Source: an uncultured Lachnospiraceae bacterium
GTDB lineage: Bacteria > Bacillota > Clostridia > Lachnospirales > Lachnospiraceae
Reading direction: 5' to 3'
Length of the DNA: 64,000 bases
Assembly (NCBI GenBank): GCA_910584915.1
Contig: CAJUDM010000009.1
Coordinates: forward strand, 1 to 64,000
Position 1 is the stretch's first letter, and each line of letters begins with the position of its first letter. Both the position numbers and the translations under genes were made by a program. Positions 16,111 to 25,072 of the stretch are shown here, piece after piece. The notes beneath the pieces were generated by a model. That model did no database searches. It saw nothing but the letters and a program-made list of their open reading frames with translations, and was not told the DNA's origin.

Positions 16111-16151
16111 GGGGCTGTCGCAAAACAGTAGACTGATTTTGCGACAGCCCC
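16111..16151. terminator. Hairpin after the oligoendopeptidase gene
   Basis: GGGGCTGTCGCAAAA (16111-16125) pairs with TTTTGCGACAGCCCC (16137-16151), perfect over 15 pairs. It lies just beyond the stop of the leftward peptidase gene. It lacks a T-run outside the stem. Confidence 0.5.
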
Positions 16152-16173
16152 GTCTGCCATATAAAGAAAGGCA

Positions 16174-17850
16174 TTATAACAATCTCGCAACGGCGCCCAT
16201 AACTCTCTCCACCGTCCCCTCCTCAAAGGGATCGCTCAGATTTCCCAGGGCGAGAAGCTCAGGGTAGCTTTTGGTACCGCCGGCGCGGCAGAGACGGTGA
16301 TAATCTTCAAAAGCGCCTCGGAAATCATCTGCCATCCGGCTGTAGTATTCCAGGGATCCGATGCGTGCCAGCGCGTACTCGATGTAGTAGAAAGGGCAGA
16401 CAAAAATATGCAGCTTCTGCATCCAGAATCCGCCCTGTTCCAGAAAAGCATTGCTGTCGTAATCGCGCCAGGGCATATATTTCTTTTCCAGTGCGCGCCA
16501 CACGTTTCGCCTTTGTGCGCTGTCTGTCAGCTTTTCCAGGTAGACGCGGTGCTGGAACTCATCCACACAGGCGATATAGGGCAGAAAGATCAGTTCGCTC
16601 CACAGGTGGGATCTGCGGTATTTCTCTGCCTGATCCCCGAAAAATAATTCCATCCAGGGATAGGTAAAAAATTCCATAGTCATGGAATGGATCTCGTCCA
16701 CCTCCTCAGAGGCAAAGGTCTGTTCGGAGAGAGGCACATTGCGGAGAGACTCAAAAGCCTGAAATGCGTGCCCGGCTTCATGTGTCAGCACTTCCACATC
16801 CGCATCCGTCCCGTTGAAGTTTGAGAAGATAAAGGGAGCCTTGTATTCGGCGAGCACCGTACAGTAGCCGCCCTGCTGTTTGCCGGGTTTAGTCTCAAGG
16901 TCAAACAGATCGTATCGCAGCATAAAGTCAAAAAATTTTCCTGTGGCGTCGGAGAGCTCGCGGTACATTTTTCCCGCATTCGCAAGCATTTCATCCTTTG
17001 TTCCTGTGGGTACGGCATTTCCTTCTGGGAACATGAGGGCCTCATCGTAGTAGTGGAGCGTTTCAATGCCGAGCCGGTTTTTTTGCTCTTCTATCAGCCG
17101 ATTGCAGACCGGAACGATGTGGCGGAGGATCTGTTCCCGGAACGCTGCCACATCTTCAGAGGTGTAAGTATAGCGCTTATTCTGCAGAAAGATCATCTCC
17201 TCATAGCCCGAAAAACCGAGATTTTCAGCCAGTTTGAGGCGGATGCCGACAAGCTCGCTGTAGATGGCATCCAGCTTTTCGGAGATGGACTCATACAGTG
17301 AGGACCACGTATCCATCGCTTCCCTCCGTATTTTTCTGTCGGGATCCTGCATTTTCTTTAAAAGCCCGTAGAAGTTTAAGATTTCCCCGTGAAACTCCGC
17401 CTGAGGCGCGGCGGCAGTGCGGTGATACTCCTGTATCAGCGTGCTCTCTCTGACCTGAAGCTCTATATTGCATTCTGCGGCAAGGCGCATGCGGCTTTGC
17501 ACATTTTCTATATATAATTTTCCAAACTCTCCCTCAAAATCGGGGAGAAATATGCTCTCCAAAAATACTTTGTAAAATTTTTTCATCTCCACGCTGATCC
17601 TTGGCCTGATGCCGTGGAAATACTTCATTTCTTTTTCATAAAATTCATCCCGCGTGTCGATGCTGCTGCGGATGGAGGCGAACTCTGCCATGGTGTCAAA
17701 ATGCTCCTGTTTCCTGTTTAAATCCAGGAAGATTTCTCTGGCGGTCTGGTAGTTTTCGGCAGTTTTAAATGCCCCGGCGGCGCCAGCTATATCGGCAAGC
17801 AGTGCTTCGCCGTCCGGGCGAAAGTATTTGAGCTCTGAAAAACGTTTCAT
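16174..17850 (-). CDS. M3-family oligoendopeptidase
   Basis: The 558-residue protein carries the zinc motif HEAGHAF (HExxH, near residue 353) with a downstream Glu in EVDEIHSMTMEFFTYPW, the layout of M3B oligoendopeptidases (PepF-like). Length fits the family. There is no signal peptide, so it acts on peptides in the cytoplasm. GGAGG precedes ATG 17850. It is a single-gene unit transcribed leftward from its own promoter and shows no functional link to its neighbours. Confidence 0.9.
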   Translation of the reverse strand: MKRFSELKYFRPDGEALLADIAGAAGAFKTAENYQTAREIFLDLNRKQEHFDTMAEFASIRSSIDTRDEFYEKEMKYFHGIRPRISVEMKKFYKVFLESIFLPDFEGEFGKLYIENVQSRMRLAAECNIELQVRESTLIQEYHRTAAAPQAEFHGEILNFYGLLKKMQDPDRKIRREAMDTWSSLYESISEKLDAIYSELVGIRLKLAENLGFSGYEEMIFLQNKRYTYTSEDVAAFREQILRHIVPVCNRLIEEQKNRLGIETLHYYDEALMFPEGNAVPTGTKDEMLANAGKMYRELSDATGKFFDFMLRYDLFDLETKPGKQQGGYCTVLAEYKAPFIFSNFNGTDADVEVLTHEAGHAFQAFESLRNVPLSEQTFASEEVDEIHSMTMEFFTYPWMELFFGDQAEKYRRSHLWSELIFLPYIACVDEFQHRVYLEKLTDSAQRRNVWRALEKKYMPWRDYDSNAFLEQGGFWMQKLHIFVCPFYYIEYALARIGSLEYYSRMADDFRGAFEDYHRLCRAGGTKSYPELLALGNLSDPFEEGTVERVMGAVARLL

Positions 17851-17926
17851 TGCGGCCTCCTTTTTGTTTTTAAGTTTTTACAGCGGATCTGTCCGGTGGA
17901 TATGATATTTCGATTCTACGAAAATG

Positions 17927-17955
17927 ATCATAGCGTGAATTATAGATGAGGTCAA
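17927..17955 (-). promoter_or_regulatory. Promoter of the oligoendopeptidase gene
   Basis: Minus-strand TTGACC (17950-17955) and TATGAT (17927-17932) are separated by 17 bases, giving a leader of about 70 bases before ATG 17850. Confidence 0.6.
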
Positions 17956-18062
17956 TCAAATCATGTTCCATTTCATCAAAATGTATGAAAATAAAATATT
18001 TTTAGGGCGAATTTCATAAGCTAACGAGCAGCTGTGCTGCAAATGATGTAACTTACAAGGGC

Positions 18063-18090
18063 TTTGAGGGCGTCTGCCGACGGATGCGGG
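18063..18090. repeat. 28-base repeat shared with 15700-15727
   Basis: TTTGAGGGCGTCTGCCGACG followed by GATGCGGG matches the sequence just before the broken ATPase gene with only two transitions. It abuts the structured repeat at 18098. Confidence 0.55.
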
Positions 18091-18097
18091 CAGGGGA

Positions 18098-18180
18098 GGG
18101 GCGCACAGAGGAATTTGCTGCTTAGGCAGCGTGCGCCCCACGCGGCGAGTAGTGGAGAAGAACATTCCCCCGCTCGATTG
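18098..18180. repeat. Covarying structured repeat, copy C
   Basis: GGGGCGCAC (18098-18106) pairs with GTGCGCCCC (18131-18139), enclosing the unpaired AGAGGAATTT and the hairpin GCTGC-TTAG-GCAGC. GCGGCGA, GAAGA, TTCCC and CTCGATTG follow, as in the copies at 38587 and 53038. Stem bases differ from those copies but keep pairing. With the 28-base repeat, this fills the gap 17956-18227; I see no gene there. Confidence 0.65.
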
Positions 18181-18227
18181 TATACAGGTTAGCAAACCTG
18201 TGCATGTTCAGGATTCACCGAGTCAGA

Positions 18228-21200
18228 TCAATCCTTCTTCTTTCGCGATATCTCCTTATCTCTGCCGGTCCACAGGAACAGGATCCCAGCAAATGAAGCG
18301 CCGGACAGAATGAGCCACAGCCCGAGATGGGAGTTGTCGCCGGTCAGGGGAAAGCCCCACAGCGGAACATCCTCCTCAGGGATATATACCCATTCATCGA
18401 TCCGCGGATCCCATACCTTTACATAGGTTTTGGGGACGCCGTCCTCCATGATAGTGATCTTATCAGGGCTGTCAGGATCATTGGGATCCGGCAGTTCTGT
18501 CGGCAGTTCCGGCTCGGGTTCCGGTTCAGGAATAAGCTCCGGCTCGGGATCAGGGTCCGGGTCGTGATCGCGCCCTCCGCCCGGGTTTGGACCGGGATCA
18601 GGGGAAGTGGGCTCGGGTTCCGGCGTTGAAGTCAGGTCACGGTAGTATTTTATGATAATGACCTGATCGCCGTCTGTGGTGGCGATGGCATTAGGCATGG
18701 ATGAATCTTCTGTATAGCCCCGATCGCTGCCTGTTGCCAGTTTACCGTAGGAGTAGGCGTAAGGAGTGTACCGGTATTCAGTTGGAGCAGATTGGGGCCT
18801 GAAGCCGACTATTCTGTCCACCCTTGCTTCCGTATATGTTTCGTTCAGGTTGCCGGTGATCGTACTTATTCGGGTTCGCCCTTCGTAATCATACTGATAA
18901 TTGACTTCGGTATCGCCGCCGCCATCGTCTCCGCCGTTGTCCTCTTCCGAATCACCGGATCCGTCATCACGGCCTTCCTCTTCCGTATCGCCGGATCTGC
19001 TGTTGACACTGCCGACGGTGTAGGTTTCTCCTCCGGTTTCACTTCCCGGAGTTGGCGGTGTGATATCCGGTGAAGAGCCGTTGCCGGTGTCCTCCACAGG
19101 AGTGCGCAGATAATATTCATGAACCACATTGTAGGATACCGTGCGCACATACCGAAGGACAATGACCTCATCGCCGTTTGGCGTGGAATAGACGCAGTCT
19201 TTACCGGACGCCGGTTGATAGGCTTCATGAGTGGCATCGTTGCCGGAGCCGTCTTTATATGGACCGTACACGGCGCTGTCAAAAGTATAGGTATGTGTTA
19301 TACTGCTGTCTGTCGGTGAGTAACGCGGCTTTTGCTGCACATTTTTCTCTGCAGTATATTTTATCGTGTAGTCCAGAGGCAGTCCGGTCGCATCAGGATC
19401 AGTGACAGTACCTTCTAAATGATCTCCATTGCTGTCCCGCAGGTAATAGCGGTGGACTACTTTGTAAGAGCCGGTTGTGACTATATTACGGCGCACATAT
19501 TTTATAATAATGATCTTGTCGCCGTTTTCAGTTGCCTCGATCCCGGTTTTATTGTCTGGATCTTCTATATAGGTGCCATCATCTGTAAAGTTTCCGTTTT
19601 CTGCGGCAAGGGTATAGGCAAGGGGCTCGACAGCCGTCTGGATATCATTGCCGGAAAGTGTTTCATCGGATGATATTTCAATCGGGTTTTGTTCATCGGG
19701 AAGCTCCTCATCCAATTTTTTATTACTGCCATCTTCAGAATCCGAAGCCGTCCCATTGGGATTCTGTCCGTCAGGGGTTTGGCCGTTAGGATTGCCATCA
19801 CTTAGATCTATCTCGTCAAAAGTTGTATCAGCGGGCGCATTTGTATCAGGACTCTGCCCGCTTAAGGTATCCGTGCCAGGGGGTGTATCATCAGATTTCT
19901 GGCCATCAGAGTTCTCTGCGACTGCATTTCTGACAGATGGAACTCTGTTTGCGGAAGTTTTTACAACAGGTTTTCTGTTGCCGGGATTCCAGCACCTGAC
20001 AATATTGTTGTCGGAGCATTCCAAGGCGGAGTTTCTGCCGCCGGCGATGCCGGCATAAAATTTTTCCGTAGCAGAACTGCCCATAACGGAGAGTTCTGCA
20101 ATTGAGTTTATTTCTTCAGAGCTTCCGTTGTCTGCATCGTTGATATCAGGTTCCTGTATGCCGGATGTTTCTCCGTTAGAAAGATTTTGACTGCTGGAGT
20201 CAATGGTGTTCGTATCCTGCCCTCCAGAATTTTCTGCAGAAGGATCAGGACTTTGTCCGCCGGAGTCTGAGATATCCGGATTCTTTCCGTCAGGATTTTG
20301 CCCGTCGGGAGTCTCTGTTCCGGGATTCTGACCATCGGAAATCTCTGTACCCGAATTCAAGTCTCCGGGAGCCACGGTGCCCGGTTTTTGTCCATCTGTA
20401 TTTTCGGTTTCAGGGTTTTGTCCGTCAAAAATGATATCATCGGAATCTTGCATATCAGGCGGTTCATCTACAGGATCATTCCCGGAAGCGTCTGGATTTT
20501 CTTCAGGATTTACCGTATTCAGGACTACTTCAGGAGTATTTCCGCTTACGGTTTTGGCTGTGGGCTCATAGGTTCCATAGTTGCCATAAGCGAAGGCTTT
20601 ATATTCATAAATATAAGTACCTGCATCACTGGTAAAAGTAGGGACACGGGTTACGTTATCATGCGTATACTTCTCAAAAACAGGGGCAGCAAATTGCGAT
20701 ATTTCGCTAATCCCATCTAATGATGCCTTATCCATACTGTCATCAGCATAGTATTCGTGAACGACCCGATAAGAACCTTTTACCTCGCTGTAGGTATTAG
20801 TAATAGTCACGGTAGCGGGACTCCCTACTATGGCTACGGTACAGCTGTCACTGTAATCCAGATCAAAACCGACATAGTTGTCATCAATAGGAGTTATTGT
20901 GTAGTCCCCCGGATCATATCCGCCTCCCGCGCCTGGGACAGCAATGTTTTTGTCACTCAGTAACTCTCTCAATTTCTTTATTTCATTGACGGCCAGGGAT
21001 ACATCTACACCATTAGGGAAACTGGGACCGGTGATCTTGAAGCTGTACTGGCGATACAGGCGGTCGGGATCCTTGTTGTCGGGGTCAGCTGGTTTTTTAA
21101 GGCTTATAGTGCTTCCGCTTCCCAGAACAGATGCAGTGATAGAAGATTTTTTGTCGGTTGTATATTGTTTATCTTCAACGGAAACGGTGAAAGCAGAAGA

Positions 21201-22811
21201 ATCTTTTTGGATCATTTTCTGCTCTACAGTGTATTTGCCGGCAGGAAGTTCCAATTTTTGACGCCAGACGCCATCTTTGCCACCCAGAGTGACAGTATAT
21301 TCGGCACCTGTATCTTGGCTGGTGATGGTAAAATTATATTTAATGTGTTCCTGAATCGTCGGATCCGTATCTGGAGTTTTGGAAATCTCTATCCAAGGAC
21401 TGTCGACATAACCATCATCATAAACAGTTACGACTTTTTTTTCACCGGAAGTAGAGTCAATGGTATTGGTACTATAGGGGCGATATACCGTCCAATTTAA
21501 TTTGTAGGAAGTGACTGTGAACGGATCGGGATTTACAGAACGAAAACCAAAATTAAATCTATTCCCAGGACCGACAGGCAATCTGAAAGAATCGCTTGGG
21601 ATTGGATTATTTGTGGAATAAGAATTTAAATAATTAAGACCGGTTTTCTCATATTTTCCAGTGGTGCTGTTTTTTTTAAGCATACTTTCAGCTGTGGTTT
21701 TAATCTGGATTTGATAGTTTTTTTGAGCGCTGGTTGGTTTGACATTTGAAACGGACATTTTAACAAAATCTGTTTCAGATAAATCTCCCGTAAGAGAAAA
21801 AGACGGAAGGCTTCCTTTTTTAGGATTCGTATAAGTAGAAGAGCCGCTGCTTACTTTTTTGGGCTGAGATGTCACCTCAACCGAAAAAGCAGGCGTCCCT
21901 TCAAAAGTTCTGGCGCTTAAAGTATATTCCCCCTTAGTCAGATGATCCCGTGTATATGTTTCGCCGGATGCCAGAGAGAATTCCTCTTTAAAACTGGAGT
22001 CATCGACTTTTTCGGCAACAAAATGATGGATCTGGCCATCCCCGCTTGTTCCGCCTGCGGTAACAGTAACGGTACCGGAATTGCCATTTATTTTGATCGT
22101 AGTTTTGGCGGTATCAACAGCGCCGGAAGCAACAGTAATAGTGGGGTTTCTCAGTTCCACCGAGAACCCGTCCGGAGCTTTCACAGCTTCAATGATATAA
22201 TTGCCGGGAGCCAGATTTTCTAATCTTTTTGATTGACCGTCTGTTATACGATAATATTCGGAAAATCCTGGGCCGGTAACCCGATAAATACGCTCAATAG
22301 CATTAGTTCCGTCTGCAGGAGTTGAAGGCGTGATAGTAAGCCAGTTTGTTTCCTTACTCAGCGTCACCTCAGCATATCCGTTGTTTGCATGCATATGGCT
22401 CACATAGGAAGTACCGGATACGCCGTAACCTATAAGATCCGAATCCAGCGTATTGGTCAGTTCGATAACGCTGACCGCGCTGGAAGTCCCCAGTGTGATC
22501 GTGGCGGAACCTTCTGCGTGGCTGTCATCAATTTTTGTAAAATTATCAATAGTAACCTTTTCATTGATGGCATTGGGGGGGTCAACACCCTGGACGCCTG
22601 TGATGTCAAAGTTGTATGATAAGTCTGATAAAGATGATGGTATATTCTCAGCAGGGACACCGGTGAAATCCAGCTTCTTGACGATAGTCAGAGTGTAGGA
22701 ACTGGATGCCCTGTTCTCCGCAAAAGACATCATCGAACCGATCGCCAGCATGAGCAGCAAAAGAAGTGTACTCGCAACAAATATTGTTTTCCCGGCTTTT
22801 TTAACATTCAT
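18228..22811 (-). CDS. Large sortase-anchored surface protein with repeated VVHEYY modules
   Basis: The 1527-residue protein has a signal peptide (lysine pair, then a hydrophobic core ending MMSFAEN, about residue 33). Its N-terminal half has repeated beta-rich segments with SGxTY/PAGxYT motifs, resembling Cna-B or collagen-binding folds. Three MucBP-like modules begin SYRVVHEYY (about 677), SYKVVHRYY (about 1117) and SYNVVHEYY (about 1229). A low-complexity stretch between the first two repeats DGQNP. A Pro/Asp/Glu-rich wall-spanning region is followed by FPLTGD (about 1490), a hydrophobic helix and the tail RKKKD, which is a sortase signal of variant LPxTG form. Likely an adhesin. Residues about 905-970 break the repeat pattern and contain cysteines. 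Confidence 0.8.
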   Translation of the reverse strand: MNVKKAGKTIFVASTLLLLLMLAIGSMMSFAENRASSSYTLTIVKKLDFTGVPAENIPSSLSDLSYNFDITGVQGVDPPNAINEKVTIDNFTKIDDSHAEGSATITLGTSSAVSVIELTNTLDSDLIGYGVSGTSYVSHMHANNGYAEVTLSKETNWLTITPSTPADGTNAIERIYRVTGPGFSEYYRITDGQSKRLENLAPGNYIIEAVKAPDGFSVELRNPTITVASGAVDTAKTTIKINGNSGTVTVTAGGTSGDGQIHHFVAEKVDDSSFKEEFSLASGETYTRDHLTKGEYTLSARTFEGTPAFSVEVTSQPKKVSSGSSTYTNPKKGSLPSFSLTGDLSETDFVKMSVSNVKPTSAQKNYQIQIKTTAESMLKKNSTTGKYEKTGLNYLNSYSTNNPIPSDSFRLPVGPGNRFNFGFRSVNPDPFTVTSYKLNWTVYRPYSTNTIDSTSGEKKVVTVYDDGYVDSPWIEISKTPDTDPTIQEHIKYNFTITSQDTGAEYTVTLGGKDGVWRQKLELPAGKYTVEQKMIQKDSSAFTVSVEDKQYTTDKKSSITASVLGSGSTISLKKPADPDNKDPDRLYRQYSFKITGPSFPNGVDVSLAVNEIKKLRELLSDKNIAVPGAGGGYDPGDYTITPIDDNYVGFDLDYSDSCTVAIVGSPATVTITNTYSEVKGSYRVVHEYYADDSMDKASLDGISEISQFAAPVFEKYTHDNVTRVPTFTSDAGTYIYEYKAFAYGNYGTYEPTAKTVSGNTPEVVLNTVNPEENPDASGNDPVDEPPDMQDSDDIIFDGQNPETENTDGQKPGTVAPGDLNSGTEISDGQNPGTETPDGQNPDGKNPDISDSGGQSPDPSAENSGGQDTNTIDSSSQNLSNGETSGIQEPDINDADNGSSEEINSIAELSVMGSSATEKFYAGIAGGRNSALECSDNNIVRCWNPGNRKPVVKTSANRVPSVRNAVAENSDGQKSDDTPPGTDTLSGQSPDTNAPADTTFDEIDLSDGNPNGQTPDGQNPNGTASDSEDGSNKKLDEELPDEQNPIEISSDETLSGNDIQTAVEPLAYTLAAENGNFTDDGTYIEDPDNKTGIEATENGDKIIIIKYVRRNIVTTGSYKVVHRYYLRDSNGDHLEGTVTDPDATGLPLDYTIKYTAEKNVQQKPRYSPTDSSITHTYTFDSAVYGPYKDGSGNDATHEAYQPASGKDCVYSTPNGDEVIVLRYVRTVSYNVVHEYYLRTPVEDTGNGSSPDITPPTPGSETGGETYTVGSVNSRSGDTEEEGRDDGSGDSEEDNGGDDGGGDTEVNYQYDYEGRTRISTITGNLNETYTEARVDRIVGFRPQSAPTEYRYTPYAYSYGKLATGSDRGYTEDSSMPNAIATTDGDQVIIIKYYRDLTSTPEPEPTSPDPGPNPGGGRDHDPDPDPEPELIPEPEPEPELPTELPDPNDPDSPDKITIMEDGVPKTYVKVWDPRIDEWVYIPEEDVPLWGFPLTGDNSHLGLWLILSGASFAGILFLWTGRDKEISRKKKD

Positions 22812-22968
22812 TTTGAGAATTCTCCCTTCATGAAAATAATCGCTTCCCCGGTGAAAAGAGGGACACAGACAAGGGGCTTATCCTTTACAGAAAAGAAAGC
22901 CGCCTTTCATAGTATTCATTCGTTGTTGGATTAAATGTTTTATGCCTGAAAATACCGTATTTATATAC

Positions 22969-22997
22969 ATTATATTTAGGCCTGAATCCTGCGTCAA
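22969..22997 (-). promoter_or_regulatory. Promoter of the surface-protein gene
   Basis: Minus-strand TTGACG (22992-22997) and TATAAT (22969-22974) are separated by 17 bases. The leader would be about 150 bases before ATG 22811, which has GGGAG upstream. The rest of the gap 22812-23132 shows no gene or strong structure. Confidence 0.6.
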
Positions 22998-23132
22998 GAT
23001 GATATGCGGCAGATTTTTCCTGCAATTTTGCCGTTTTTTTGATGAATTTGACATGTTGTGGATGCTGTGGATCTGATGGCGGTGGAGAAATGGAAAGGGA
23101 CGGAAAGTCCGAGACAGCCGAAAAAGAAAATA

Positions 23133-23161
23133 TTCCCATTCTCGGAAAAGTCTGTTATAAT
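23133..23161 (+). promoter_or_regulatory. Promoter of the phosphoglucomutase gene
   Basis: TTCCCA (23133-23138) and TATAAT (23156-23161) are spaced by 17 bases, about 80 bases before the start codon. Confidence 0.5.
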
Positions 23162-23241
23162 GGAGCAAGGGAAAGAAATTGTCAAACTTTTACAGACAGT
23201 CTTTCCGCTAATATGGATTTGGGAAAATGGAGGGATTACAG

Positions 23242-24963
23242 ATGGACTACAAAGAGCAGTATAATTTCTGGCTGTCGGACGCATACTTTGATGAGACGAC
23301 GAAGAAAGAACTTCAGGGCATTGCGGATAATGAGGCGGAGATCGAGGATCGCTTTTACAAGGATCTGGAATTTGGCACGGGCGGCCTCCGCGGCGTGATC
23401 GGCGCGGGAACAAACCGCATGAATATTTATACGGTTAGAAAAGCGACGCAGGGACTTGCAAATTATATCCTGAAGCAGGGAGGCGCGGAGAAAGGTGTCG
23501 CGATCGCCTATGACTCCAGAAGAATGTCCCCGGAGTTCGCAGACGAGGCGGCCCTGTGTATGGCGGCAAACGGCATTAAGGCTTATGTGTTCGATGCGCT
23601 GCGCCCCACACCGGAACTTTCCTTTGCGATCAGGGAACTGGGCTGCATTTCCGGTATCGTGGTGACGGCGAGCCACAATCCGCCGGAGTACAATGGCTAC
23701 AAGGCGTACTGGGAGGACGGCGCGCAGGTGGCGGCGCCAAGAGATAAGGAGATCATCGAGGAAGTCCGCGCGGTGACGGATTACAATGATGTAAAGACCA
23801 TGGATAAGAAAGAAGCCATGGATAAAGGACTGTATCAGGTGATCGGAAAAGAGATCGACGACAGATACATGGAGGAACTGAAAAAGCAGATCATCCACCC
23901 GGAGATCATTCAGGAGATGGCTGACGATATCAGGATCGTCTACACGCCGTTCCATGGGACGGGCAACGTGCCGGTGAGAAGGATCCTCTCGGAACTCGGC
24001 TTTAAGCATGTGTATATCGTGCCGGAACAGGAACTGCCCGATCCTGATTTTACCACTCTGGATTATCCGAATCCGGAAGATCCGAAGGCGTTCACCCTGG
24101 CTCTGAAACTGGCGAAGGAGAAGGACGCGGACGTGGTGCTGGCGACGGATCCCGACGCTGACAGGCTGGGGATCTACGCGAAGGATAAGGCGACCGGAGA
24201 GTATGTCTCCTTCACCGGAAACATGTCCGGTATGCTGATTGCGGAATATATCATGCGGGAGCGGACGGCGACGGGCAAGATGCCCGAGAATCCGGCGATG
24301 GTGACAACCATTGTGACGACGAATATGACCCGCGCTATCGCGGAAGATTACAGGGCGAAATTTGTGGAAGTGCTGACCGGCTTTAAATACATCGGCGAAC
24401 AGATCAAGTTCTTTGAGAGAGATCATTCCTACAATTACGTGTTTGGCCTGGAGGAGAGTTACGGCTGTCTCGCGGGAACCCATGCGCGGGATAAGGACGC
24501 GGTCGTTGCGGTGATGTGCCTGTGTGAGGTGGCTGCATGGTGCAAGAAGCAGGGGATCACGCTCTGGGATCAGATGATCAACCTGTACGAAAAATACGGC
24601 TACTATAAAGAGACGCAGTATGCGATCACGATGAAGGGCATCGACGGTTCGAGGCAGATCGCGGCGATCATGGATAAGCTGCGGAAGAATCCGCCGAAGA
24701 ACTTCGGCGATCTGAAGGTGGTGGAGATGCGCGACTACGATCTGGATCAGGTGACCAACATGGCGACCGGCGAAGTGACGCCCACCGGGCTTCCGAAGTC
24801 CAATGTGCTGTACTTTGAGCTGGAGAATGATTCCTGGTGCTGCGCCCGTCCTTCCGGCACAGAGCCCAAGATCAAATTCTACATGGGTGTTAAGGGCACA
24901 GGGCTCGATGACGCACAGGCGAAGGTCGAGGCGCTGACAGAAGCTGTGAAGGCGCTGCTGTAA
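23242..24963 (+). CDS. Phosphoglucomutase/phosphomannomutase
   Basis: The 573-residue alpha-D-phosphohexomutase has its four marks in order: GTGGLRG near residue 45, the phosphoserine loop VTASHNPPEYNGYK near 143, the Mg loop ATDPDADRLG near 302, and the sugar-binding loop GLEESYG near 402. The phosphate-binding RPSGTEPKIKFY sits at the C-terminus. It interconverts glucose 1- and 6-phosphate (or the mannose pair), feeding nucleotide-sugar synthesis for the glycosyltransferase genes downstream. ATG 23242 is chosen over 23227 because GGAGGG (23229-23234) lies between them. Confidence 0.93.
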   Translation: MDYKEQYNFWLSDAYFDETTKKELQGIADNEAEIEDRFYKDLEFGTGGLRGVIGAGTNRMNIYTVRKATQGLANYILKQGGAEKGVAIAYDSRRMSPEFADEAALCMAANGIKAYVFDALRPTPELSFAIRELGCISGIVVTASHNPPEYNGYKAYWEDGAQVAAPRDKEIIEEVRAVTDYNDVKTMDKKEAMDKGLYQVIGKEIDDRYMEELKKQIIHPEIIQEMADDIRIVYTPFHGTGNVPVRRILSELGFKHVYIVPEQELPDPDFTTLDYPNPEDPKAFTLALKLAKEKDADVVLATDPDADRLGIYAKDKATGEYVSFTGNMSGMLIAEYIMRERTATGKMPENPAMVTTIVTTNMTRAIAEDYRAKFVEVLTGFKYIGEQIKFFERDHSYNYVFGLEESYGCLAGTHARDKDAVVAVMCLCEVAAWCKKQGITLWDQMINLYEKYGYYKETQYAITMKGIDGSRQIAAIMDKLRKNPPKNFGDLKVVEMRDYDLDQVTNMATGEVTPTGLPKSNVLYFELENDSWCCARPSGTEPKIKFYMGVKGTGLDDAQAKVEALTEAVKALL

Positions 24964-24971
24964 TACCGGAT

Positions 24972-25000
24972 GCAGGGAGGGGATTTTTTTCCGTCCCTGC
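24972..25000 (+). terminator. Stem-loop after the phosphoglucomutase gene
   Basis: GCAGGGA (24972-24978) pairs with TCCCTGC (24994-25000); the T-run lies in the loop, so termination is uncertain. Confidence 0.35.
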
Positions 25001-25072
25001 TGTCACAGAACGTAATGGGGCAGTGGTGGATTACAGACAGAGATAAATACAGTTTCTGCAAACGATTTTGGT

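Noticed and set aside
16111..16151. GGGGCTGTCGCAAAA inverted repeat as insertion-sequence ends
   Set aside because: The two arms are only 11 bases apart and no transposase or target duplication is present; a hairpin is the simpler reading.
23236..24483. 415-codon leftward frame inside phosphoglucomutase
   Set aside because: It is the antisense shadow of a conserved gene, rich in His, Arg and Leu, with no start signal.
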